Source: Mycolicibacterium nivoides | GTDB lineage: Bacteria; Actinomycetota; Actinomycetes; Mycobacteriales; Mycobacteriaceae | Direction of reading: 5' to 3' | Length of the DNA stretch: 64,000 nt | Assembly (NCBI RefSeq): GCF_003855255.1 | Contig: NZ_CP034072.1 | Span: 4,213,920 to 4,277,919, forward strand | Part shown: piece after piece, positions 41,240 to 53,200 of the stretch | How positions within the stretch are numbered: the stretch's first letter is position 1 | Layout of the letters: each line of letters begins with the position of its first letter | Notes under the pieces: generated by a model | The model's input: only the letters and a program-made list of their open reading frames with translations | Told to the model about the DNA's origin: nothing | Databases searched by the model: none | Translations under genes and position numbers: made by a program

Positions 41240-44200
41240 GTGGTGTCCTCTTCCTGATCCTGCGGACGGTCGTCGTCGGGCCCCCTCATGGGCGGCAGAT
41301 CGGGCGGATTGTCCGGATCGATGCCGAGACCTGCGTTCACACTGCCACGGCTGCGGGTGGAGCTGGCAACGATGGCCTCGTAGATCTCGTCGCCGACCCG
41401 TCCCTTGGCGCGGTTCCGTTCCACGAGCTCGTCGAAGGTGGGGTTCGGTTCGTTCTCGTTGAGCCATTCGGCCAGCTGCCGGTCCGACATCAGGGAGCGG
41501 GTCCAGCTGCGGATCGTCGCTCTCATCCCGTACATCGTCCTGGCCCGTTCCTCGGCGCCGACGCCGTCGCGCAGGAGTTGGTCCCGAAGCTCCCGCATCC
41601 GCAGTTCGTACGTGGTGTAGACGGTGCGGGTCTCCTCGTCGGACAAGGTCCCGGCCGCATAGTGACTGTGGGTAGCACCGTCGATGATGGCTTGGTAGAC
41701 GCCATCGCCCGACAGCCCCTTACGTTCGTAGCGGGCGACCAGATCCTCGAACGAGGGATTGCTCTCGTTCGCCGACAGCCAGTCGGCGGCCGGGCGGTTC
41801 TCCATCAGTTCCCGGGTCCAGGCCCGCAGCGAGCTGCGCAGACCCGCCAGGGTCCTGGCCCGGTCCTCGATATCCACGCCGTCCCGGACCATCTGCTCGC
41901 TCAGTGCCCGCAGCCCGAGCTCGAACTGCGAGTAGATCGCACCGGTTTCGATGTCGGAAAGGCTGCCCGGGGCCAAACGACTGTGGATGGAGGTGTCGAC
42001 GATCGCTTCGTAGATCGCATCCCCGGTCAGGCCCCGCTCGGCGTTGCGCGCGACCAGGTCCTCGAAGGTCGGGGTGGTTGTGTTGCGCGAAAGGAACTCT
42101 GCGGCGTCCCGGTTGCTCATGAGCTGATAGGTCCAGGTGCGCAGCGAGTTCCGCAGTTCCGACAGCTGCCGGGCACGTTCCTCGGCGCTGACGCCCTCGC
42201 CGATGAGTTGTTCGTTGAGCTCGTGCATCCGGAGTTCGCCGTCGCTGAACAGCGTTGTGGCCTCTGCCATCGAGAGCGTGCCCGGCGTGTGTACGGGTAC
42301 GCCCAGCCGCATGAGCGGATCCCCCTCGGCGATCGGCAGATGCTTGACGAAGTCGATCGAGGTGCCCTCCAGCAGCCGACGCCCCAGGTCCGGTTCCTCG
42401 GTGGTGGTCAGGTTTGCCAGGTCGATGGGCTCCGGTAGCCGGGGGTGGTCGACTTCCAGCCGCGCCACCATCGCGTCCAGCACCGACTTGGCCTCGGGGC
42501 TGACCAGGTCGCGCAGATCCTGGGCCCGCATTTTGATCTGGTCCAGCGCGCCCTGGAGGTGATGGAGATCAGGACCCCAGGTGAATCCGCGACGCGCCCA
42601 CGCATTGCTGCCCTGCCAGTCGGAGACCAGCTCGATCCGGTCCACACCACAGCGCACGAAGTAACGCTCCAACTCCGACGTCAACGCCTTCGAGAACCCG
42701 TGGCCGCGGTACTGTCCGCTGTCGATGCTCAGCAAGCCGTTATAGGCGACGAGGTTGCCGTCATCGTCGCGGTCGAACGACCAATCGATCGAACCTATTT
42801 CGGTGTCGCCGTTCAGGATCACACCTGACAGCGCAACCCGGTCGCTTCCCGGAACCGCCTCGGCCTCAAGTTCGAGCCGGTAAGGCCCGTACACGCCGGA
42901 CAGGTCGTCGGCGAACTGCTGGCCTCGAGCCGGGTCGGGATGGTCGACCAGTCCTGAAAGCGGCTCGGCGAAGCTGGTGTCAACTTTGCGGGTAGTGCGA
43001 TCCTGGGAGCGGTACTCCTGTTGTCTCCGAACGAAATCCGGCTCTCCCGGTAGGCCCCTGACGTCTCCGACGGCATCTGCCGCGGCAAGCTGCAGAGCCA
43101 CATCACCGAGCGGGTCGACTGGGTTGCCGTCGGAGTCCAGATAGCCAACCGCGGTGCGGTCCACCGCGACCTGCCCCCAGTGCGGTGGCCACCCAGCACG
43201 CTCCCCGCTGCGCCTGTCGACCAGGTAGATCTCACCACCGTCATTGACCGCGAGGTAGGCATGCCCACCTTGCCGCACGCCGGACCACCGCGATGCGAGG
43301 ACCGCTGACGATCCCGGCCCCAACTGCTTCAGTCGTTCGGCCACTTCGGCGTAGGAAGCGAACTCGGCGCTGGAGCCGAGGGCTTCGAACAGCGACCGCG
43401 CCGCCACCCCGGACGGCGACACTTTTGCAGCGATCCGGAACGCGCGGCCATATCTGTGCGACAACACATCCGCGACGCCATAGGCACAGTTGTCGGCGGG
43501 ATCGGCGACAGGAGGCGCAACATCATCGAGTTGCGCAGAACGCATCGCCGCCGGGTCCCGGACCTTCGCTGCCTGATCAGAATTGGTCACGAGGGTGCGG
43601 TGGGCTTCGAATTGGATGCGCTCGATGTGCCCGACGATCACACGGCCGAAATTGGCCAGCGATTCGTTACGTACGCCGGCATCCTTGTCAACGAACGTGC
43701 TGTAGAAGTTGTGGATGTCGTAGTCGCCACCCCGGGTCATCGCGGTCAGCGGGAATTCCGAGGTGATGCGCTGTGCCCCGAAGAAATCCATCGTGGGGTC
43801 GACACCGTAGCCGTCCCGGAAGTCACCTCTTGAGCCGGGCGTGGTGCCCCCGTGCCGCGTGAACGGATCGGTCGACGCCGTCGCCACATAGACGTCGACT
43901 CCCGAACCGAACTCACCGGCGTGGTTCATCGGGCCCAGGCCGGGAGATCCGTAGAGGGTCACCGTGCGGATTTCGCCGTCCAAGCGTGCGTTATCACCGG
44001 CATGGCCGGCCACGGTCGATCCCTGGCAGTGTCCGAATACGTGGTTGTTGCTGAACCTGGTGTCGCCTTCCGACCACGCAGTGCGGCCGGCGTTAAAGGC
44101 CCGGATGTCGTTGAAGAGCGCATCGCCACCGGTTTGTCCGCCATCGTCGAGCATCGTGTCGTAACCGATCCAGGTCATCGAGGACACGGACGCGGTCGGG

Positions 44201-47200
44201 TTTTCCAGCAGCGCTGAACTCGCATGGTTGAGGGCTGTTCCCATGCCTGGGCCCAGTTCCTGGATGGTCATTCCGCGCCCGGGGACGTTCCACACCACCG
44301 ACTCCGCGAGATATGGATCGACACCGAAGCCGACGACGGCCATCCCCGCGCCGTGGAAGGCGTTGGTGTCGAGCCTCAACAGGTACGGACCATCGACTCC
44401 GGCCCGTCGGGCCGCCACAGCTCCCCGCTCCAGGGCCGCCTCAATGCTGTTGATACGCAGTAATTCCAGTTTCTTTTCGTAGCCCAGCCTGATGTCGCTG
44501 TCGAGCTTGGCCTGCAACCCGTCGCGATAACTCAGCCAATCGTGCAGCACCCGGGTGTTCGCCTCATGTCGGGCCAGCGGCGGAATACCTTCGGCGTTGC
44601 CGATCTGCACCGGATATGCCGCGATCAAGGCTTGCCGCTGATCTGCGCTCAGCCCTTTCCACCACGTTGCGTTGGCCCGCGCTGTCTCGACCGCTGTACC
44701 CGGATCGCCGGCGGAGCCCACCAGATCGGCGATGCCCACTGGTGGAGTCCGTTGCGCCAAGGCCTCGTCGGCCAGTTGAGCCGGTGACGGGGGGTCGGCG
44801 GCCGGCAAGCCTTTGACATCACCTACGGAGTCGGCCGTGCCGAGCCTGAGTGGGACGTCGTGCAGCGGGTTCACCGGGTCGCCGTTGCCGTCGAGGTAGC
44901 CGACCGCGGTGCGGTCGACCGCTCCCTGGCCCCAGTGCGGCGGCCATCCCGTGCGCTCTCCGGTCGCCGGATCGATCAGGTAGATCTCGCCGCCGTCGTT
45001 GACCGCCAGATAGGCATGTCCGCCGCTGCGGCCGCCCGTCCAGCGCGAGGTCAACACCGCCGACGAACCGTCACCGAGGCGCCGCAGAGAAGCTTCCACT
45101 TGGTCGTAGGAGGCGAAGCGCGACGAGGAACCGACGGCTTCGTACAGCGCGCGTGCCGGGACACCGGTGCGAGAGGGTTCGACCTCGACCCGGAAAGGCC
45201 GCCCGTATCGTGCTGACAACACGTCGGCCACCCCGTGCGCGCAGTTCTGCCCAGGTGTTTGCGTTTCGGCGACGGCAGGGCTCGGCAGGTACTTCACAAA
45301 GTGAACCGAGGTGTTGTTCAGCAACTTTCGGCCCAGCTCGGGTTCCTCGGCCGTGGCGAGGATCGCAAGGTCGATCGGTTCGGGTAGCCGCGGGTGACCG
45401 ACTTCGAGCCGCGTCACGATGCCGTCGAGAACCGCCTGAGCCTCGGTAGCCACATGTGGGCGCAGTCGCAGCGCGGCGTCTTTGATCTCATTGAGGGACT
45501 GATCAAGGTGATAGAGATCGGTGGACCAGGTGAACCCTCGACGCGACCACGCGTTGCTGCCCTGCCATTTGGACACCAATTCGATGCGATCGACACCGGA
45601 GCGCACGTAGTACTGTTCCAACTCCGAGGTGAGCGCTTTCGAGAAGTCCCGCCCGCGGTATTCCTTGTTTTCGATTCTGATGATGGTGTTCTCGACCACG
45701 AGGTTGCCGTCCTCGTCGCGTGAGAACTGCCGCGACAGGTAGCCGATCTCCGTGTCCCCGCTGCGAATCAGTCCGTACAAGGTGAAGCGTTCGCCGCCGA
45801 CGATCCGCTCGGGCGAGAACTCGACGTGGTACGGCCCATATCGCCCCGACAGGTCCTCGGCGAGTTGGCGGACATCTTCTCGGTCAAAGCTGTCGACCAC
45901 TTCTCGCAGCTGCTCGGCGTAGCGGGTGTCGGCGCGTCGGGTTGCTGGATCCTGTGACCGGTATTCCTGTTGCTGCTGAGCGAAATCAGGCTCGCCGGGG
46001 TGCCCCTGGACGTCACCGACGGAATCGACGGCCTCGACGTCGAGGTACCTGACGGCATGCCAATTGGTATTGGTGAGTAACTTCTGGCCCAAATCGGGAT
46101 GGCCTGGGGCACTGAGGCGCGCCAGATCGAGGGGCTCTGGCAGGCGCGGGTGGTCCGGGTGCAGCCGCTGGACAACCTCGTCGAGAACGGCCTGCGCCTC
46201 GGGACCGACCTGTGCCTGCAACTTCTGCGCTGAGTTTCTGATGCTGTCCAGCGAACTCTGCAGTTTCACAGGGTCCGGCGCCCAGCTGAAACCCCAGCTG
46301 GCCCAGGCATATGCACCGTCCCAGGCTGCTTCCATCTCGATCCGCTCGACACCCGAGTGCGCATAGAGGGGCTCCAATTGTTTGGCCAGGGCCTTGGAGA
46401 ATCCCTTTCCTCGATGGGACGCACTGGTGATCTCGATCATCCCGTGCTCGGCGACCAGCTTGCCCGCGGCGTCCCGGTGGTACGACCAGTAGATCATTCC
46501 GATCTGCTTACCGGCGCTCATTATGTAACCGGCGATACCCGTGGCCTCGTCTGGAACCCGCTGCAGCTCAACGCGGAACGGGCCGTAGACGCCGGAGAGA
46601 TCGGCTGCCAGCTGATGTACCCGCTGTGGGTCGGACGCATTGTCCACCACGTCGCCCACCGGTTCGGCGTAGCGGCTGTCCACCGCCCTGTCGGCCGGAT
46701 CCTGTGCCCGGTATTGACGTTGCCTGTCCAGGAAGTCGCCGTCGTCCGGATGTCCCTGGACGTCCCCCACCGCGTCCGCTGGGGAACCTGCGATCTCATC
46801 GATGTACCTGATGCCGTACCAGGCTGCGCGGCGCAGCAATTCGCGGCCGAGCTCAGGATGGCCCTCTGCGGTGAGACTCGCGAGGTCGGCGGGTTCGGGC
46901 AATCGGGGATGGCCCGGCTCCAACCGCCCGATGACCTCTTCGAGAACCGCCCGGGCCTCGGGGGTGACCGAACTCAGCAGCCGTTGTGCGGCACCCTTGA
47001 CCGAGTCGAGGGATTCCTGCAGTTCATCGGGACGTAGATCCCAGCTGAATCCCCGCCGGGCAGACGCGTAGGCGCCGTCCCGAACAGCCAGCAACTCGAT
47101 GCGGTCGACTCCGGAACGCGTGTAGTACACGTCGAACGCGGACAGGAACGCCTTGGAAAAGCCCTTGCCCCGGAAGGCCTCGTCCTCGATCGTCATCTCG

Positions 47201-50200
47201 TTGTGGTTTGCGACGAGCTTTCCGCTCTCGTCGCGGATGAAGATCCGGTCGATTTCGCCGATTCGCCTATCGCCGCTGAAGATTTCCCCCGTGAGCTGCA
47301 GTGCGTTCGGCAGCGCTTCACCGCTGAACTGCACGCGGTAGGGCCCGTACACACCCGACAGATCGTCAGCGAGTCGCTGAGCCCGACCCTGATCCATCGA
47401 CTCGCTGATCACGTCACCCAGGGGTTCGGCGTGGAGGATGCCCTGCGCGTCGCCGACCGCCTCGGCGCCGAGGTACTTGACGCCACTCCAGTACGTATCG
47501 GTCAACAGGTCACGGCCCAGATGGGGTTCCTGTTTTGTAGCCAGTGCCGCCAGGTCGATGGGTTCGGGTAGGTCGGGCCGGCTCGGATCGAGCCGCCGCA
47601 TGACGTCGTCGAGGACTGCCTGTGCCTCGGGACTGACCTGACCACGCAGTCGAAGAGCGGAGTTTCTGACGTTGTCGACCGATGCCCGCAGCTTCGCCGG
47701 GTCGGGATTCCAGCTGAAACCCTGACGGGCCCAGGCATAGCCGCCGTCCTGCTCGGTGCGCAGCTCGATTCGGTCGACTCCGGAGATCGCGTAGTACTGC
47801 TCCAGCTGTGCAACCAGCGCCTTGGCGAAGCCTTTGCCGCGGAAGGCCTTGTTCGGGATGTCCACCACGTTCTGGTGAGCGACCAGGTTGCCGTCGCGGT
47901 CACGAACGTAGGTCTGCTGGGTGAAGCCGATCTCTTCGTCACCGCTGATGATCGCACCGCCGATGATGACCTCACCGGTGCGTTCGTCGGCAACGGCCCG
48001 GAACATCTCGACCCGGTACGGGCCGTATACCCCGGAAAGATCCGCGGCCAGTTGCTGTACCTGATCCGCGTCGAAGCTGTCGACGATCTGGCCCAGCGGT
48101 TGGGCATAGGTCGAGTCGACGCGGCGGGTGGTGGGGTCCTGGGCGCGGTACTCCTGTTGCCTCGCCGGGAAGTCATCGGCGGCTGGATGGCCCTTGACGT
48201 CGCCGACGCTGTCGGCGGCGTGCAGCGAGATCTGCTGGGGCGCATCGCCGATCCGGTTGAGCGGGTCACCGTTCTCGTCGAGGTAGCCGACGGCGGTGCG
48301 GTCCACCGCGTTTTCGCCCCAGTGCGGCGGCCACGGCGAGTACTGCCTCGTGCGTGGGTCGTACAGCTGCACCCGCCGGCCATCGGTGACGGCGAGGTAG
48401 GCGTGCCCGCCCTGACGCCCACCGTCGGCCGCCCAGCGCGACACCACGATTGCCGACGACCCGGCCGGTCTGCCCAGCAGTTCGGCCTCGATGTCGGCAT
48501 AGGTCGCGAACTGGGAGGTCGAGTCCGCGGCCCGGAACAGTGCCCAGGCCGGTACCCCCGTACTCGTGGGGGCGACGGAAAGGTCGAAACGGCCGGGATA
48601 GATCCTCGACAGCTCGCCGGCCACGCCGTAGGCACAGTTGTCCAGGGCCGCGCGCGAAGTGGGGTCGCGCCCGAACAGATTCTGCAGCCACCCCTTCAGA
48701 CCGGTCCGGGCCGGAGCAACCGATGCCGGGTCAAGGTATTTGACGTAGTGCACGCCGTTGCGGCCGTACACGGCGCCGGTTCCGTCGAGCAGGAGCTGAC
48801 CGAGATTCGGTTCTGCGGTCGTGGCCAGATTCGCCAGGTCGATGGGTTCCGGCAAGCGCGGATTGCTCGGATCCAACTGTTGTACAACCTGATCCAGAAG
48901 TTCCTTGCCTTCGTCGCTGACGATCTCACGTAGCTCGCGGGCCGACTGCTTCACCCGGTCGAGCGATTCCTGGATCTGCACGGGCCTGGGATCCCAGGCG
49001 TAACCTCTTCTGGCCCAGGCGAAGCCGCCCTTGTCGTGGGTGGTCAGCTCGATACGGTCGATACCCGAGCGCACGTAAAAGCGCTCCAGCTCGGAGGTGA
49101 GGGCCTTGGAGAACCCTTTGCCGCGCAGGTTCTCGTCCGTAATGACCAGGCCGGTGTGGGCGGCTACCAGGGTGCCGTCAGGATCCCGGTTGAACTGCCG
49201 CGAAATGGTGCCGATCTTCTTGTTGCCGTCGAAGATGTCCCCGGACAGTAAGACCACGTCGGTCAGGTTTTCGGCTTTCAGCTGAATGCGGTAGGGCCCG
49301 TACACGCCGGACAGGTCCCGGGCGAGCTGTTGGACCCGGGCATGGTCGGAGGCGTTGTCGACCACGTCACCCAGTGGCTCGGCGTACCGGGTATCCACCA
49401 CCCGGGTGGCCGGATCCTGCGCCCGGTACTCGGCCTGCTGCCGGGACAAGCCCGGATCCCGCTGGGGGCCTTGAACATTGCCGACGGCATCGGCAGCGTC
49501 GAGCTGTAGCGGCACGTCGGCGGTCATCGGCCCGACCGGATCGCCGTTGGTGCGCAGGTAGCCGACGGCGGTCTGGGTCACCGCGTGCTGGCCCCAATGT
49601 GGTGGCCACGGCGAGTACTGCCGGGTGTGCGGATCGTAGAGCTGCACGCGGCCGTCGACCTTGACCGCCAGGTAGGCGTGTCCGCTCTGCCGCCCACCGG
49701 TCCACTGCGATGTCAGCACGGCCACCCGCAGCGACGGGTCACCCAGCAGTCTGGCCTCGACCTCGCCGTAGGTCGCGAACGTTGCATCGGAGCCGACGGC
49801 CTGGAACAGCGCCCGCGCCGGCACACCGCGCCGCGACGGGGTGGCATCCAGACCGAACTTCCGGCCGAACAACGAGGACAACTCCTCGGAGACCGTGACG
49901 GCGCAGTTGGGCGGCCGGCGCCACAGCGCGTTCCAGAACCGCCGGCCCCCCACTCGATCTCCGGCGGGTTCGACGGTGCGCAGCAATGGCTGTTGGCGGC
50001 TGCGTCCCATCTCGGTGCGGCGCTGCTCTGCGACGACGCGGTCCGGATGCCCGGCGGCGACGCGCCCGAGATTCGTCGTCGCTTCGGTGTTCAGGAAGTA
50101 GGCGTGATGGGTGCCGCCCGTGAGCGGGCGGTTCATGGATGCCGGCGGCTCGGCGGTGACCCGCACGGCGCCAAAGGAATCCATCGCCGGATCGGTACCG

Positions 50201-53200
50201 AGGCCGATGCCCAGGATCCGGCCGTTGGAGGCGGAGGTACGGCCCCCCAACGCGGTGACCACATCTCGTGATGAGGAGGCGACGAACACGTTGTCTGCGC
50301 CGATACCGAACTCACCGGCGGTACGCACCGGACCGGCACCGGGTGAGCCGACCAGGGACACGGTTCGGACCTGCCCGGCGAGTCTTCCGTTCTGACCGGC
50401 GTATCCGGTGGTGGTCGATCCGTAGGAGTAGCCGAAGACGTGGTTACCGGTGAAGTGGCTGCCATCGTCGGCGAGTGTGTCGCGGGCGGCGTTGAATGCC
50501 GTGATGTCGCTGTAGAGGATGTCGCCGCCGGTGCGGGCCATACCGTGCCCGGCGGCACGCAGCGTGCTCCAGCCGCTGGGCGCGTCGTAGCCGACCCAGG
50601 CGATCGATGCCGCCGACAATCCCGGGTTCTCCTGCTGAACAGCCTGAAGGTGATTCAGTGCGGAGGTGGTGTTGAAGCCGAGCAGCGAGTCCATCGTGGT
50701 GCCGACGCCCGGCACGTGCCAGGACACCGAGTCCGCGGTATACGGGTCGGCGCCGTAGCTGAGCACGGCGCGCCCGTCACCGCCGAACTCCGATGCGTCG
50801 AAGGCCAGCAGCAGCGGTCCGTCCACCCCGGCCTGTGCGGCGTCGACCGCTGCCTTGCGCAGCGCGAGATCGAGTTTGTCCATCCGGCGGAGGAATTTCT
50901 TCTCTGCGCCGCTGAGCCGCTCCCCGCGATCCGCCTTAGACTGGACGGCATCCGCCTGCTCCCGCATCTGTTGCAGGACATTGCGGTTCGCGCGGTCGCG
51001 GTCCGCAGCGCTGATGCCTTCTGCGTTACCGATGTGCTGCGGGTATGTCTCGATGACGGCGCTGCGTTGCTCCTCGGTCAGGCCGGACCACCAGCGGGCA
51101 TTGTTGGCCGCCCGCGCCGACGCCTCCTCGGCCGGTCCCATCGGATTGCGCAGTTCGTCGGGCCGCACCGGCGGAATCCGCCGTGCCAAGGCATCGTCGG
51201 CCACCTGCCGAACCGTCTCACTGAGGGCGGGTTCCGGTGCGGTCACGGAACTTTCATGCTCGGTGGACGATCGCGTTGGTGTATCTCCGAGCATGTTCCC
51301 GGTTCGGCCCGGGTGGTCGGTGGCGACCCAGTCCACGCCCAGGTCCCGGGCGAACTGCACGTCGGCCTCGTTGTTGACCGTCCAGCAGTAGGTGGCCAGT
51401 CCTCGCGCCGCGGCCGCGCCGACGAGTTCGGGATTGTTGCGCAGAGTTTCGATGGACGGCCCGATGGCCGTGGCACCCACTATGCCGGCCAGATAGCGGG
51501 CCGACGGGCCCAACAGAACCGTGGGGACGTTCGGCGCGGCCATGCGGACCCGCACCAACGCATCGGGGTAGAACGAGATCACCGCCGCCTTGACCAATTG
51601 GTCCGGTCCCGGGTTCGCCAGCCCGTGCCGTTCCAGCGCGGCGACCACCTCGCGCTCGATCTTCAAGCCCTGCTGCGCAGGATGTTTGGTCTCGATGAAC
51701 AACGTCACCGGACGCTCGGCGTCCTGGGCGAGCTGGATGAACTCGTCGAGGGTGAGAATGCCGTGACCGTCGAAGTCGAGCGCCTGCAACTCGGCCAGCG
51801 TCATGTCGCCGACCCGGCCGGTGCCGTTCGACGTGCGGTCCACGGTCTTGTCGTGAATGAGCACCAATTCACCGTCTTTGGTGAGCCGGACATCGCATTC
51901 GAGGGCGCCCGCGCCCTGCCGTAGCGCTTCGGTGTACGCGGCCCGGGTCTGCTCCGGGAAGTCGTGGGAAGCACCCCGGTGGGCGACCACCTGGGTGCCG
52001 GACTCGCTGCGAACAGGCGGGCCCGCTTGGGTGACAACATGATTGCCGGTGAACGGCCCCGGCTCTCCCAATGTCTGACGGGTCGCATGGAAGGCGGCCA
52101 GGTCCCGGTGCAGCGCCCCGGTGTCGCCGATCCAGGCGATGGCCGCCGCGTCATGCGCTCCGTTGGAGGTTTGCAGCCCGTCGAGAGCGCGGACGGTCAC
52201 GGTGCCCAGCTGCTCGATCGATCCGCGTGCGGTCTGCCAGGTCACGCTCGTGGCGTGGTAGGGATCGGCGCCGAAGCTGATGACGGCGTGGCCACCGCCA
52301 CTGAACGCCGAGGTGTCCAGGGCGAGCACCAGCGGGGCTTCGAGGCCGGCTCGGGCCGCGTCGGCGTCGGCTTGCCGTACCGCGAGGTCGAGCCGGTCGA
52401 CGCGCTCCAGGAAGGCACGTTCTTCACGGGTGGCCGGCCCGAACTGGTCGAGCTTTGTCCGGATGTGGTCGGCCCGGTCCCGATAATGCTGCAGCAAAGC
52501 GCGATTCGCGGCGTCGCGGTCCGCGGCCGGCCTGTTGTCGATGTTCCCTTGGGCCAGGCCGTCTGGGAGCCCCTGGACCCGGCCGATGGCGGCCGCGGCG
52601 AACTGGTTGTGCCACCGCCCGCGCTGGACGGGATCACCGTTGCTGTGCAGATAGCCGACGGCGGTTTGAGTCACCGCGTCCTGGCCCCAGTGCGGGGGCC
52701 ATCCCGAATACTGCCGGGTGTGAGGGTCGAACAGGTACACCCGGCCGTCGATGTTGACCGCCATGTACGCGTGCCCGACGGGCTGCCCTCCGCTCCAGCG
52801 CGACGCGATCACCGCCATCGAGCCCGAGGGCCTGCCCAGCAGCGTCTCTTCGATCTGTGCGTATGTCGCGAAATCCGCGCTGGACCCGAACGCTTTGAAC
52901 ATCGCCCGCGCGGGTGTCCCACGGCGTGACGGCGCGGTGTCGAGTTGGATGTCCCGGCCGGTCCGTGCCGACACTTCCCCGGCCAGAACCTGGGCGCAGT
53001 CATTGCCGCGGGTCCAGCGCGGGATGGCGTTCCGGTTGTGTGTGTCGGTCGGGTGAAAGACACCGGGATCGTCGTCGAGCCGCATGACCGGCCTGCCCGC
53101 CGCGGGTTCTACGGTGCGGGAGCCGTTCTCATCGACAGTTCGGTGCGGTTCGGTGTGAACGTCGTCGTAGTTCCCGGCTGCTATTCGGCCGATGTTGGTC

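Noticed and set aside
50440..51924. Plus-strand open frame of 494 codons
   Set aside because: Antisense shadow over the GDPD and DUF1023-7 coding region; composition is His/Arg-rich without motif.
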